In this document: piece by piece, positions 1 through 6,529 of the stretch
Layout of the letters: each line of letters begins with the position of its first letter
Numbering within the stretch: the stretch's first letter is position 1
NCBI GenBank assembly: GCA_045114455.1
Contig: JBGUKN010000055.1
Location: 1-13,318, forward strand
Source: UBA1732 sp045114455
GTDB taxonomy: Bacteria; Verrucomicrobiota; Lentisphaeria; Victivallales; UBA1829
DNA length: 13,318 bases
Reading direction: 5' to 3'
Made by a program: the position numbers and the translations under genes
Notes under the pieces: generated by a model
The model's database searches: none
Told to the model about the DNA's origin: nothing
What the model saw: the letters and a program-made list of their open reading frames with translations, nothing else

Positions 1-621
1 CTGCTCCACGGCGGCGGCGAGGATGAGTCCGGCTGGGAAGAACAGGGCCGCATGGCCGACATCATGGACAACCTGATCGCCTCCGGCAAGGCCGTCCCGA
101 TGATCGTCGTCATGGACAGCGGCAACGTCCGCAACTACGGCGCGGTCCGTCCGCGCGGCGTCCGCGTGACCGAGATCTTCGTGAAGGAGCTGAAACCGTG
201 GGTCGACGCCACGTTCCGCACGAAGACCGACCGCGACAACACCGCGATGGCCGGGCTCTCCATGGGCGGAGTGAACACCTGGAACACCGTGTTCCCGGAC
301 AACATGGACAAATTCGCCTACATGGGCGGCTTCAGCGGCGCGGGCAACTTCTCCGGCCCCGGCGCGGCCCCCGGCGGCGGCGACGTGAACACCATCTTCG
401 GCGGCGTCTACAAGGACGCGGACAAGTTCAATTCCCAGATGAAGCTCGTCTTCCTCAGCGTCGGCGAGGCGGAAAAGACCAATCCGGTCCGCGAGACCTA
501 CCGCATCCTGAAGGATCACGGCATCAAAAACCTCGTGCTCTACGAATCCCCGAAGACCGACCACGAATGGCTCACCTGGCGCCGCAGCCTCCGCGAATTC
601 GCGCCGATGCTCTTCAAGTGA
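1..621 (+). CDS. CE1-type esterase (feruloyl/acetyl-xylan esterase-like), 5' end cut off by the window
   Basis: The 3' part of an alpha/beta-hydrolase, open from base 1, with 206 residues visible; the true start lies upstream. The visible N-terminus reads LLHGGGEDESGWEEQGR, the strand and oxyanion-hole region typical of carbohydrate esterase family 1 and the related Fes/esterase D proteins. The nucleophile elbow GLSMGG puts the catalytic Ser at visible residue 87 (bases 259-261), and the C-terminal DHEW gives the catalytic His at visible residue 188. An ATG at base 52 is in frame but lies inside the conserved domain, so it is not the start. In xylan degraders such enzymes remove feruloyl or acetyl groups from arabinoxylan, which would suit the GH43 and GH10 genes at the other end of the window. 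The exact substrate cannot be read from the sequence. A glycine-rich loop follows the nucleophile (around visible residues 115-125). Confidence 0.85.
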   Translation: MLHGGGEDESGWEEQGRMADIMDNLIASGKAVPMIVVMDSGNVRNYGAVRPRGVRVTEIFVKELKPWVDATFRTKTDRDNTAMAGLSMGGVNTWNTVFPDNMDKFAYMGGFSGAGNFSGPGAAPGGGDVNTIFGGVYKDADKFNSQMKLVFLSVGEAEKTNPVRETYRILKDHGIKNLVLYESPKTDHEWLTWRRSLREFAPMLFK

Positions 622-640
622 TCCGCATTTGAGGCAAAGC

Positions 641-655
641 AGGGCGAAATGCCCT
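641..655. other. Small hairpin in the intergenic gap
   Basis: The arms AGGGC and GCCCT pair around a 5-nt loop, 20 bases after the esterase stop. No T-run follows, so it is not a terminator alone; it may protect the 3' end of the esterase transcript. The rest of the 622-746 gap holds only this hairpin and the terminator at 672-720. Confidence 0.35.
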
Positions 656-671
656 CAGCCATAATGAAACG

Positions 672-720
672 GCACCCCCGGTTGCGCGAGCAGTCGGGGG
701 TGCGGTCTTTTCTTTTTTCT
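672..720 (+). terminator. Rho-independent terminator after the esterase gene
   Basis: A 9-bp perfect GC-rich stem (GCACCCCCG at 672-680 with CGGGGGTGC at 695-703), a 14-nt loop, then a T-rich tail (706-720). It sits between the + esterase and the convergent - larE gene. The minus-strand side has only a weak T-rich tail, so it works mainly for the + transcript, though the stem may also halt the lar message. Confidence 0.85.
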
Positions 721-746
721 ATGGGGTGGCGGGAGCCCGGGCCGGG

Positions 747-1577
747 TCAGCCGTTTTGTTTTTCCTTGAGCAGGAAGGGTTCGTCCATGCTGCCGGACCG
801 GAATCCCTCCAGGTCAAGCGTGACGTAGGGGAAGCCCTCCTTGCGGAGCGCGAACGCGACCTCGAAGCGTTTGGCGAACGCCAGTTCGAATCCCTCGGGA
901 TCGGTCTCAATGCGCGCGACGTCGCCATGTACGCGCAGACGCACGACCTTCAGGCCGAAGTCGTGCAGGACGGTCTCGCCGCGCTCCACGCGCCGGAGCG
1001 CCTCGTCCGTCAGGACCGTGCCGTAGGGGAACCGCGTCGCGAGGCACGGCGTGGACGGCTTGTCCGCGACGGGGATCAGGAGTTCGCGGGCGGCGGCGCG
1101 GATCTCGGCTTTCGTGAAGCCGCAGATCGCCAGCGGGCTCAGAACGCCGAGCTCCTCCAGCGCCTTGCGTCCGGGACGGTAGACCCGCGTGTCGTCGGCG
1201 TTGGTGCCGTCGACCAGGTTTTCGATGCCGCGCACCCCGGCGATGCGCTTCATTTCGGTGAAAAGATTGCGCTTGCAGTGGTAGCAGCGGTCTTTCGGAT
1301 TCTCCCGCAGGACCGGGTCGGACAGCACGTCGCGTTCGACGAGTTCCGCGGGCACGCCGAGATCCGCCGCCTGCTTCATCGCGGACGCCGTTTCCTCGGC
1401 GGTATGGAACGCCGTGGCGAAGACGACCGCAAACAAGGGAAACGGCTTCCGGGCGTGGAGTTCGGAGAGGACGGTCAGGAGCAGGGCGCTGTCGACGCCG
1501 CCGGAAAAAGCCGCGCAGATGCCGTCCGCGCTCAGGTCCTCCAGCAGTCGCCGGAGTTCATTCAGTTTATTGTTCAT
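747..1577 (-). CDS. larE: LarE, sulfur transferase for nickel-pincer nucleotide synthesis (three-cysteine type)
   Basis: 276 residues, a normal length for LarE. An ATP pyrophosphatase (PP-loop) motif SGGVDS is at residues 25-30. The family adenylates the dicarboxylated mononucleotide made by LarB and turns its carboxylates into thiocarboxylates that later bind nickel. Cysteines at 98 and 101 (RCYHCK) and at 178 (TPCLATRFPYG) are visible; Cys178 falls at the position of the sacrificial Cys176 of Lactobacillus plantarum LarE. A CxxC pair plus this third Cys is the set described for iron-sulfur-cluster LarE proteins such as that of Thermotoga, which use cluster-bound sulfur rather than destroying their own cysteine. 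That this protein binds a cluster is inference. The ATG overlaps the end of larC by 11 bp and has a GAGGT ribosome site, so translation is probably coupled. It is the last gene of larBCE. Confidence 0.94.
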   Translation of the reverse strand: MNNKLNELRRLLEDLSADGICAAFSGGVDSALLLTVLSELHARKPFPLFAVVFATAFHTAEETASAMKQAADLGVPAELVERDVLSDPVLRENPKDRCYHCKRNLFTEMKRIAGVRGIENLVDGTNADDTRVYRPGRKALEELGVLSPLAICGFTKAEIRAAARELLIPVADKPSTPCLATRFPYGTVLTDEALRRVERGETVLHDFGLKVVRLRVHGDVARIETDPEGFELAFAKRFEVAFALRKEGFPYVTLDLEGFRSGSMDEPFLLKEKQNG

Positions 1578-2928
1578 CGTTTGACCTCGCGGTTTCAGCG
1601 GCGTCGAGGAACAGGTCGGCGAACGGCACGCCGGAAGCGGCCGCCAGAGCCTTGACGCTTTCGTATTCGGGATAGTAGAACGTCCGACCGTCGAAGCTGC
1701 ATTTCTTGACTTTCACGGACCCGGCGGACAGCATCACGTCCACGACCGTGCGGGCGAGGCAGGTGCGTCCGGCCCGGATGCGGCGGACGCCGATGGAGCT
1801 CGTTTCCGTGAAGACGATGCGTTCCAGAGCGGGGACGTCGGCCTCGCGGCAGATCACGCGCAGAAGCCATGCCGGACGGTTTTTCTTCATGAAAACCGGC
1901 ACATAATGCACGTCGAGTGCGCCGGCTTCGAGCAGGGATTCCATCGCCAGCCCGAGCGTCTCGCCGGTGGAGTCGTCGATGTTGGTCTCGAGGATCGTGA
2001 TCTCGGCGGGCGGCGCGTCCGCGGCGGCGGTCTCCTCGATCAGCATCGCGCGGAGGACGTTCGGCATGCCGAAGTCGCGCTTGCCCGCACCGAGGCCGAT
2101 CTTTCTGATCGTGAAGGATTCCGGCAGACTGGAACGCGTCCGGATCGCGGCGGCGATGGCGGCGCCCGTCGGCGTGACCATTTCGCCCTGCACGGGGAGA
2201 ATGCGGAGCGGAAGCCCGCAGGCGGAGGCGATGTTCGCCACGGCGGGGACGGGGACCGGGAGCAGGCCGTGCTGGCATTCCACGAATCCGGTCCCTTCGC
2301 TCAGGCCCGTCACCGCGACGTCGTCGATCCCGAGGTCGTCGAGGCAGACCGCGGCTGCGGCGATGTCGACGATGGAGTCGACCGCGCCGACTTCGTGGAA
2401 ATGCACCTCCTCGACGGGTTTGCCGTGCGCTTTGGATTCTGCTTCGGCCACAATGCCGAATATCTTCAGCGCGATTTCGCGGGCATGCGGCGTCAGGCTG
2501 CCGCTGTTCAGAATGGCGGTGACGTCCGCGAGGTTGCGATGCACATGCGGATGATGACGCCCGTGCCCGTGGTCGTGCCCGTGATCGTGTTCATGGTCAT
2601 GTTCATGCTCGTGGACTTCGTGCGCGATCCTGTGCTCAAGCGCCTCATGGTCGTGATGATGTTCATGTTCATGCCCGTGTTCATGCCCGTGTTCATGCCC
2701 GTGATGATGTTCGTGCCCATGTTCGTGTTCCAGCTCGACATCGAACGAACAGGCGTCGACGCCGTGCGAATTCGCCCGGGTGACGGATACGGAATACCCT
2801 TCCACGTTCAGGCTGTCGAGTGCGGCAAGCAGTTTGACTTTGGATGCGCCGAGGTCGAGCAGCGCGGCCACGGTCATGTCGCCGCTGATCCCAGTGGCGC
2901 ATTCGAGGTAAAGAATGGTTTTGCTCAT
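1567..2928 (-). CDS. larC: LarC, nickel insertase for the nickel-pincer nucleotide cofactor (unsplit, very His-rich)
   Basis: 453 residues. LarC is the CTP-dependent cyclometallase that inserts nickel into the thiocarboxylated cofactor precursor. The N-terminal ECATGISGDM (residues 10-18 region), HFHEVGAVDSIVDI (176-189), MVTPTGAAI (250-258) and ETNIDD (314-319, start of the LarC2 part) are family hallmarks. The LarC1 and LarC2 parts are joined in one frame, unlike in Lactobacillus plantarum where a programmed frameshift joins them. Residues 68-130 hold 31 histidines in 63 positions, mostly HGHE and HEHD repeats, a likely nickel-binding or nickel-storing loop; such stretches are common in LarC, but this one is long. 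The ATG overlaps the larB stop by 4 bp (ATGA) and follows an AGGGGA ribosome site. It is the middle gene of larBCE. Confidence 0.96.
   Translation of the reverse strand: MSKTILYLECATGISGDMTVAALLDLGASKVKLLAALDSLNVEGYSVSVTRANSHGVDACSFDVELEHEHGHEHHHGHEHGHEHGHEHEHHHDHEALEHRIAHEVHEHEHDHEHDHGHDHGHGRHHPHVHRNLADVTAILNSGSLTPHAREIALKIFGIVAEAESKAHGKPVEEVHFHEVGAVDSIVDIAAAAVCLDDLGIDDVAVTGLSEGTGFVECQHGLLPVPVPAVANIASACGLPLRILPVQGEMVTPTGAAIAAAIRTRSSLPESFTIRKIGLGAGKRDFGMPNVLRAMLIEETAAADAPPAEITILETNIDDSTGETLGLAMESLLEAGALDVHYVPVFMKKNRPAWLLRVICREADVPALERIVFTETSSIGVRRIRAGRTCLARTVVDVMLSAGSVKVKKCSFDGRTFYYPEYESVKALAAASGVPFADLFLDAAETARSNDEQ
2539..2727 (-). repeat. Short tandem repeats encoding the LarC His-rich loop
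   Basis: A degenerate run of 6-nt and 12-nt units encoding mostly His-Gly-His-Glu and His-Glu-His-Asp, inside larC. The frame is kept throughout. Its repetitive nature makes length change by slippage likely between strains. Confidence 0.8.
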
Positions 2929-3680
2929 GGACAGTTCCCCTGTACGGCAAGCTGATTGATGCGGGCGGCGAGGTAGCCTGCGCCGAACCCGTTGTCGATG
3001 TTCACGACGGACATGCCCTCGGCGCAGGAATTGAGCATGGTGAGGAGCGGCGCGATGCCGCCGAAGGATGCGCCGTAGCCCACGGACGTCGGCACGGCCA
3101 CGACCGGCACGGAAACGAGTCCGGCGATCACGCCGCCGAGCGCGCCCTCCATTCCCGCGATCGCGATCACGGCGTTTGCGGTCCGGATCTCATCCAGGCA
3201 AGCGAAAAGGCGTTGGATGCCGGCGATCCCGACGTCGTAGAACCGTTTCACCTCCGCGCCGAAAAACTCCGCCGTTTTTGCCGCCTCTTCGGCGACCGGA
3301 AGGTCGGAGGTGCCGGCCGTGCAGACCGCCACGCATCCGGTCCGGGGTTTCGGATTGCCGATGAAATACAGCAGGCGCGATACAGGGTCATACTGGACGT
3401 CGGGCAGGGCGGCGCGAACGTATTCCGCCTGTTCGGCGTCGGCGCGCGTGCCCAGAGCGTTTCCGCCTGCGGCGATGAACCGTTCGAAAATGCTCCGGAC
3501 TTGTTCGGCGGTCTTGCCTGCGCAGAACACGGTTTCGATGCCGCCGCGCCGCATCTGCCTGTGGTGGTCGAGCTTGGCGAAGCCGATGTCCTCGTAGGGA
3601 AGCTTGTTCAGGAGCTCGAGCGCCTGTTCCCGGGATATGGCTCCGTTTCGGAAATCATCCAGTATTCTGCCTGCATCCAT
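2925..3680 (-). CDS. larB: LarB, nicotinic acid adenine dinucleotide carboxylase/hydrolase (first Lar step)
   Basis: 251 residues, the family's usual length. LarB carboxylates the pyridinium ring of NaAD with CO2 and cleaves the dinucleotide, giving the pyridinium dicarboxylate mononucleotide used by LarE. The N-terminal part (about 1-110) is LarB-specific. The C-terminal part (about 115-245) is the PurE/AIR-carboxylase-like fold: TAGTSDLPVAEEA (121-133), GMEGALGGVIAG (176-187), and LNSCAEG (216-222), whose Cys219 matches the active-site Cys of characterised LarB. It is first in the larBCE set and overlaps larC by 4 bp. The ribosome site is weak (GGA about 10 bases before ATG). No convincing promoter is visible in the 122 bp before it, so it may be read through from the solute-binding gene upstream. 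Confidence 0.96.
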   Translation of the reverse strand: MDAGRILDDFRNGAISREQALELLNKLPYEDIGFAKLDHHRQMRRGGIETVFCAGKTAEQVRSIFERFIAAGGNALGTRADAEQAEYVRAALPDVQYDPVSRLLYFIGNPKPRTGCVAVCTAGTSDLPVAEEAAKTAEFFGAEVKRFYDVGIAGIQRLFACLDEIRTANAVIAIAGMEGALGGVIAGLVSVPVVAVPTSVGYGASFGGIAPLLTMLNSCAEGMSVVNIDNGFGAGYLAARINQLAVQGNCP

Positions 3681-3715
3681 TGGTAAAGTTTCCGTGTAGC
3701 TGGTGGGGCTTGTTG

Positions 3716-3781
3716 CGGACGCATGGTCCGGCCTCTCAAGACGATGCGGGCGGAGCGGCCGATCTGCGGCGAGCTCCGCCC
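3716..3781 (-). other. Two hairpins between the solute-binding gene and larB
   Basis: The 122-bp gap contains two perfect inverted repeats. One is GGGCGGAGC (3748-3756) with GCTCCGCCC (3773-3781), 16-nt loop; the other is CGGAC (3716-3720) with GTCCG (3726-3730), 5-nt loop. On the minus strand neither is followed by a T-run, so they are not ordinary terminators. They could stabilise the upstream message or modulate read-through into larBCE. I looked for a metal riboswitch pattern and could not support one. Confidence 0.5.
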
Positions 3782-3802
3782 CCGGGTATGAAGCGGACGG
3801 GA

Positions 3803-5287
3803 TCAGATCCCGTTCGAATTGATGGCTTTGTAGAGGGAGATGTACTTGCGGAAAAGGGCCTGAAGGTCGCCGTTCGCGCGTTTTGCGGCAATGACCTTGT
3901 CCGCGGCCTTTTTTATCTCGGTATTGCCGTGGCGGAACACGAATCCGTATTCCTCCGCGGGGATGGCGATATTCAGCATCCTGATCCTGCCGATGTATTT
4001 GCCCGCGGCCAGGTCCGCCTCGTTTTCGTCATCGATGAAGGCGTCGATCTCCTGATTGAGCAGGCCGATGATGCCGCCGGTGGCGTTGTCGAAGTGGACG
4101 GTTTTCCCCGCGTGGAGCTCGTTGAGGGCATAGGCTTCGTTCGTGGTGCCCTTCTTGGCGCCGATGAGCTTGCCTTCCAGGTCCTCGAGTTCGTCGATCG
4201 GAGAATCCTCCCTCACGAGGATCCGGCGTACATTGTCTTCGTAGGAATCGGAGAAAAGCACGGATTCGGCGCGTTCCGGCGTAATGGAGATGCCGGCGGC
4301 CCCCATGTCGGCGGCTCCGCTCGTGACGAGCGGCATAATCTCGGCGAACGGCACGAGCCTGATCTGGAGCGGGCGTTTGAGCTCGTCGGCAATGGCCTGT
4401 GCCATTTCGACATCCACGCCCACGAGACGGTTGTTGTCGATGAAAACGAACGGAGCGAACGAGGCTTCGAGGCAGACGACGAACGGCTTGACCTTTTCTC
4501 CCACGACTTTTGCGCCTGTTCCGGGGTGGGATTTGAGCGCTTCAAGATGCTTTTCGCGGCTTTTCTGGAGATCGCCGGAGAGTTTGAACCTGTCGATCAC
4601 GGCATTTGCGGTTTCCGCAAGCTCCGTATTTTCTTTGTTGAAAATGAGGCCGTATTGGTCCTTGGTCAGGGGTTTCTGGTTGATCCTGAACTCGTCTCCC
4701 GTTGACTTGACCAGAAGTTCCGCCATCATGAGGTCCATCACGGCGGCGTCCGCTCTGCGGTCGGAAAGGGCGAGGTTCACTTCCTCCTGGGTAAGGAAGG
4801 GCAGAACGGTCCTCGGTATGATGCGTTCGCGCAGAAGCTCGAGGTCGGTGGTGCCTTCCTGTGCGGCCACGCGGGCGCTCTTCAGCATGGTCTCATCCAT
4901 GATGGAGGAGTTCTTCGGTACGACGATCACCTGGGAGGAGACGTCATAGACGGTGGAGAAAAGGACACGCTCGGCACGCTCCGGCGTGATCGTGATGCCG
5001 GCCGCGCCGATGTCCGCCTTGCCCATGGAGACCAGTGTGAAAACCTGCTGGAACGGCACGATTTTATATTGCACGGGACGTCTGAGTTCCCTCCCGATCC
5101 GTTCGATGAGGTCGATGTCGATGCCGGCGACAGGCGGATTGGACTCGTCCCCCGCATAATAGCAGTAAGGAGACGTGGAGGCTTCGCAGGCGACGACCAG
5201 CGGATTATTGTCGTCGTCTTTGGAACACGCCGACAAGAAGGCGACGCCAAGGAGCATGACGGCGAAGAGACGGAATATTTTTTTCAT
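3803..5287 (-). CDS. Lipoprotein with two tandem amino-acid-type solute-binding domains (SBP_bac_3 x2)
   Basis: 494 residues from the ATG at 5287; an in-frame ATG at 5389 exists, but 5287 has a strong ribosome site and begins a lipoprotein signal peptide with lipobox LSAC (18-21), so Cys21 is lipidated. Two type-3 solute-binding domains follow, about 28-255 and 265-490. The same block recurs at a spacing of 235 residues: GAAGITITPERAERVLFS (94-111) and GAAGISITPERAESVLFS (329-346). In the family, the Arg of this block (104 and 339) binds the ligand carboxylate and a later Asp (185 and 420) binds the amino group; both are present in both copies, so both sites look able to bind an amino acid. 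No ABC permease or ATPase is nearby. It could feed a transporter encoded elsewhere or act as a sensor. The ligand is unknown. Confidence 0.88.
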   Translation of the reverse strand: MKKIFRLFAVMLLGVAFLSACSKDDDNNPLVVACEASTSPYCYYAGDESNPPVAGIDIDLIERIGRELRRPVQYKIVPFQQVFTLVSMGKADIGAAGITITPERAERVLFSTVYDVSSQVIVVPKNSSIMDETMLKSARVAAQEGTTDLELLRERIIPRTVLPFLTQEEVNLALSDRRADAAVMDLMMAELLVKSTGDEFRINQKPLTKDQYGLIFNKENTELAETANAVIDRFKLSGDLQKSREKHLEALKSHPGTGAKVVGEKVKPFVVCLEASFAPFVFIDNNRLVGVDVEMAQAIADELKRPLQIRLVPFAEIMPLVTSGAADMGAAGISITPERAESVLFSDSYEDNVRRILVREDSPIDELEDLEGKLIGAKKGTTNEAYALNELHAGKTVHFDNATGGIIGLLNQEIDAFIDDENEADLAAGKYIGRIRMLNIAIPAEEYGFVFRHGNTEIKKAADKVIAAKRANGDLQALFRKYISLYKAINSNGI

Positions 5288-5293
5288 AAATAA

Positions 5294-5302
5294 CCTTTCT
5301 CC
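5294..5302 (-). promoter_or_regulatory. Ribosome binding site fixing the start of the tandem solute-binding gene
   Basis: GGAGAAAGG on the minus strand, ending 6 bases before the ATG at 5287. It supports 5287 over the upstream ATG at 5389, which would add 34 residues before the lipoprotein signal and would lie upstream of the predicted transcription start. Confidence 0.8.
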
Positions 5303-5361
5303 AATGCGGATGAAGATGTTTTTTGAGCTCGGAAGCACGGATGCAATCCTTTTATCTCCAT

Positions 5362-5389
5362 AAATTATCACTCTTTTTTGTGTTTTCAA
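5362..5389 (-). promoter_or_regulatory. Sigma70-type promoter for the solute-binding gene
   Basis: On the minus strand, TTGAAA (5384-5389), a 16-bp spacer and TAATTT (5362-5367) in a strongly AT-rich stretch, about 75 bases before the ATG. An 8-bp perfect inverted repeat, AAATTATC (5362-5369) and GATAATTT (5392-5399), spans the promoter and could be an operator. Confidence 0.5.
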
Positions 5390-5464
5390 GCGATAATTTC
5401 ATGTTTTACACTTCTTTTGCCCCGCTTTTTTTTAATTTTTGATATGGAAAGCCCTTCTGAGCAG

Positions 5465-5500
5465 AAAAAAAGCCGGGCAGCCGGATCTTCGCCCTCCAGG
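5465..5500 (-). terminator. Probable Rho-independent terminator after amrS
   Basis: On the minus strand, 28 bases past the amrS stop, GGGC and GCCC (5491-5494 and 5475-5478) or the alternative CCGG/CCGG pair can form a short GC stem, closely followed by seven T (5465-5471). The stem is short, so strength is uncertain. The rest of the 5288-5527 gap holds the promoter at 5362-5389. Confidence 0.5.
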
Positions 5501-5527
5501 CGTTTTTTTGCAGAAAAGCTGCCGTCT

Positions 5528-6418
5528 TCAGCAGATGTTTCCGAGATACACATTCGGGAAGCCGCGGCTTTTCGCGTGCGCCTGAATGCTGTCCAGAAGC
5601 GCGCGCGGCGTCCGGGGGCTGTCGTGGTACAGGTAGGCGGGATGGTACGCGGTGAAATGCACCGGGGTGTCGATGCCGAGCCCGTCGCGCACCCAGTCCA
5701 GGAATCCGTCGATCTGCTCCTGCGAGTCGTTTTTGCCGGGGATCACGAGGTTGGTGAGCTCCAGGTGGCCGCCGCAGACCTTCTTGAAGAATTCGCAGGA
5801 ATGTTTGACCGGCTCCAGTTCTCCGTAGCACATGGTCGGGTAGAAGTCGCCGAATCCCTTCACGTCGATATTCGCCGCGTCGAAAAGCGGGAAAATGTCC
5901 TGCATGCACTCGTCGGAGAAATACCCGTTGGACACCAGGATCGTGCTGATCTTCTCCTGCCGGGCGAGGATCGCGCAGTCCCGCACGTATTCCGCCCAGA
6001 CAGCCGGTTCGTTGAACGTGAACGCCACGCATTCGCTGCCGTGGCGGCGGATGAGCTCGATCAGGTCTTCCGGCGAATAATAGCGGTACGCCGCGTGCGG
6101 ATTGAACTTTTCCCGCGACAGGTGACAGTTCTGGCAGAAGACGCATTTCAGGTTGCAGCCGTAGGTCCCGACGGAAAACGCCTGCGTGCCGGGCCGGAAA
6201 TGCCGGAGCGGTTTCTTCTCGATCGGGTCGATCTGAAGCGCGCAGGGATATCCGTAGGCCATGGAATAGATTCTGCCGCCCTGGTTGATGCGGACGCCGC
6301 AGAATCCGGTATGGCCGTCCGCGATGAGGCAGTGGCGCGGGCAGACCAGGCAGCGCGTGAATCCGCCGGTCTCCGGTTTCTGCCAGTCGGCGGGGAACAG
6401 TTTGTGTTCACGGTTCAT
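5528..6418 (-). CDS. amrS: AmrS, radical SAM enzyme of the AmmeMemoRadiSam group
   Basis: 296 residues. The radical SAM cluster motif is CNLKCVFC (Cys88, Cys92, Cys95). Before it lies the family-specific N-terminal region with four cysteines (23, 26, 30, 40) in CLVCPRHC and GFCGVR, followed by IDPIEKKPLRHFRPGT (63-78), a signature of AmrS within the pyruvate-formate-lyase-activating-enzyme-like group (COG1180). AmrS is usually found with AmrA (AMMECR1) and AmrB (Memo); neither is here. Its substrate is not established from sequence. The ATG at 6418 has an AAGGG ribosome site. It follows rpe by 111 bp on the same strand and probably closes the lpxL-rpe-amrS transcript; the gap shows no clear promoter. 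Confidence 0.93.
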   Translation of the reverse strand: MNREHKLFPADWQKPETGGFTRCLVCPRHCLIADGHTGFCGVRINQGGRIYSMAYGYPCALQIDPIEKKPLRHFRPGTQAFSVGTYGCNLKCVFCQNCHLSREKFNPHAAYRYYSPEDLIELIRRHGSECVAFTFNEPAVWAEYVRDCAILARQEKISTILVSNGYFSDECMQDIFPLFDAANIDVKGFGDFYPTMCYGELEPVKHSCEFFKKVCGGHLELTNLVIPGKNDSQEQIDGFLDWVRDGLGIDTPVHFTAYHPAYLYHDSPRTPRALLDSIQAHAKSRGFPNVYLGNIC

Positions 6419-6490
6419 AAGAAATACCCTTCTGTCGGATGAAATATTTTCAGTTATGCAGTGTGTCGGAGTCGACGGGCGGAATTGATC

Positions 6491-6507
6491 ATGAGTTCGA
6501 ATCCCAT
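6491..6507 (+). other. Isolated tRNA T-arm-like sequence (possible tRNA remnant)
   Basis: In the amrS-rpe gap, ATGAGTTCGAATCCCAT contains the T-loop consensus GTTCGAATC with four of five T-stem pairs formed. No matching acceptor 5' strand, D-arm or anticodon arm is visible in the 75 bases before it, and no CCA follows, so no intact tRNA gene is present. It may be a fragment left by an integration event, or chance. Confidence 0.25.
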
Positions 6508-6529
6508 CGGGGATGCCGCCGCACCTTGA

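Noticed and set aside
2539..2727. Possible CRISPR-like or satellite repeat
   Set aside because: The units are 6-12 bases with no spacers and keep the reading frame of larC; this is coding repeat for a His-rich loop.
1906..2955. A 349-codon plus-strand frame antisense to larC
   Set aside because: It has Met/Val/Phe repeats that are simply the reverse reading of the LarC His codons; no ribosome site or family match.
3681..3802. Nickel/cobalt riboswitch before larB
   Set aside because: Two hairpins are present, but the four-way-junction pattern with conserved G-rich internal loops of that class could not be recognised by eye; a covariance-model search would be needed to reopen this.
5490..5509. 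Plus-strand hairpin followed by seven T
   Set aside because: The stem is only 4 bp, and no plus-strand gene ends nearby, so it was not called as a terminator; the minus-strand reading of the same area serves amrS better.
6425..6510. An intact plus-strand tRNA gene
   Set aside because: Only a T-arm-like sequence is visible; no acceptor partner, D-arm, anticodon arm or CCA end can be found at the right spacing.
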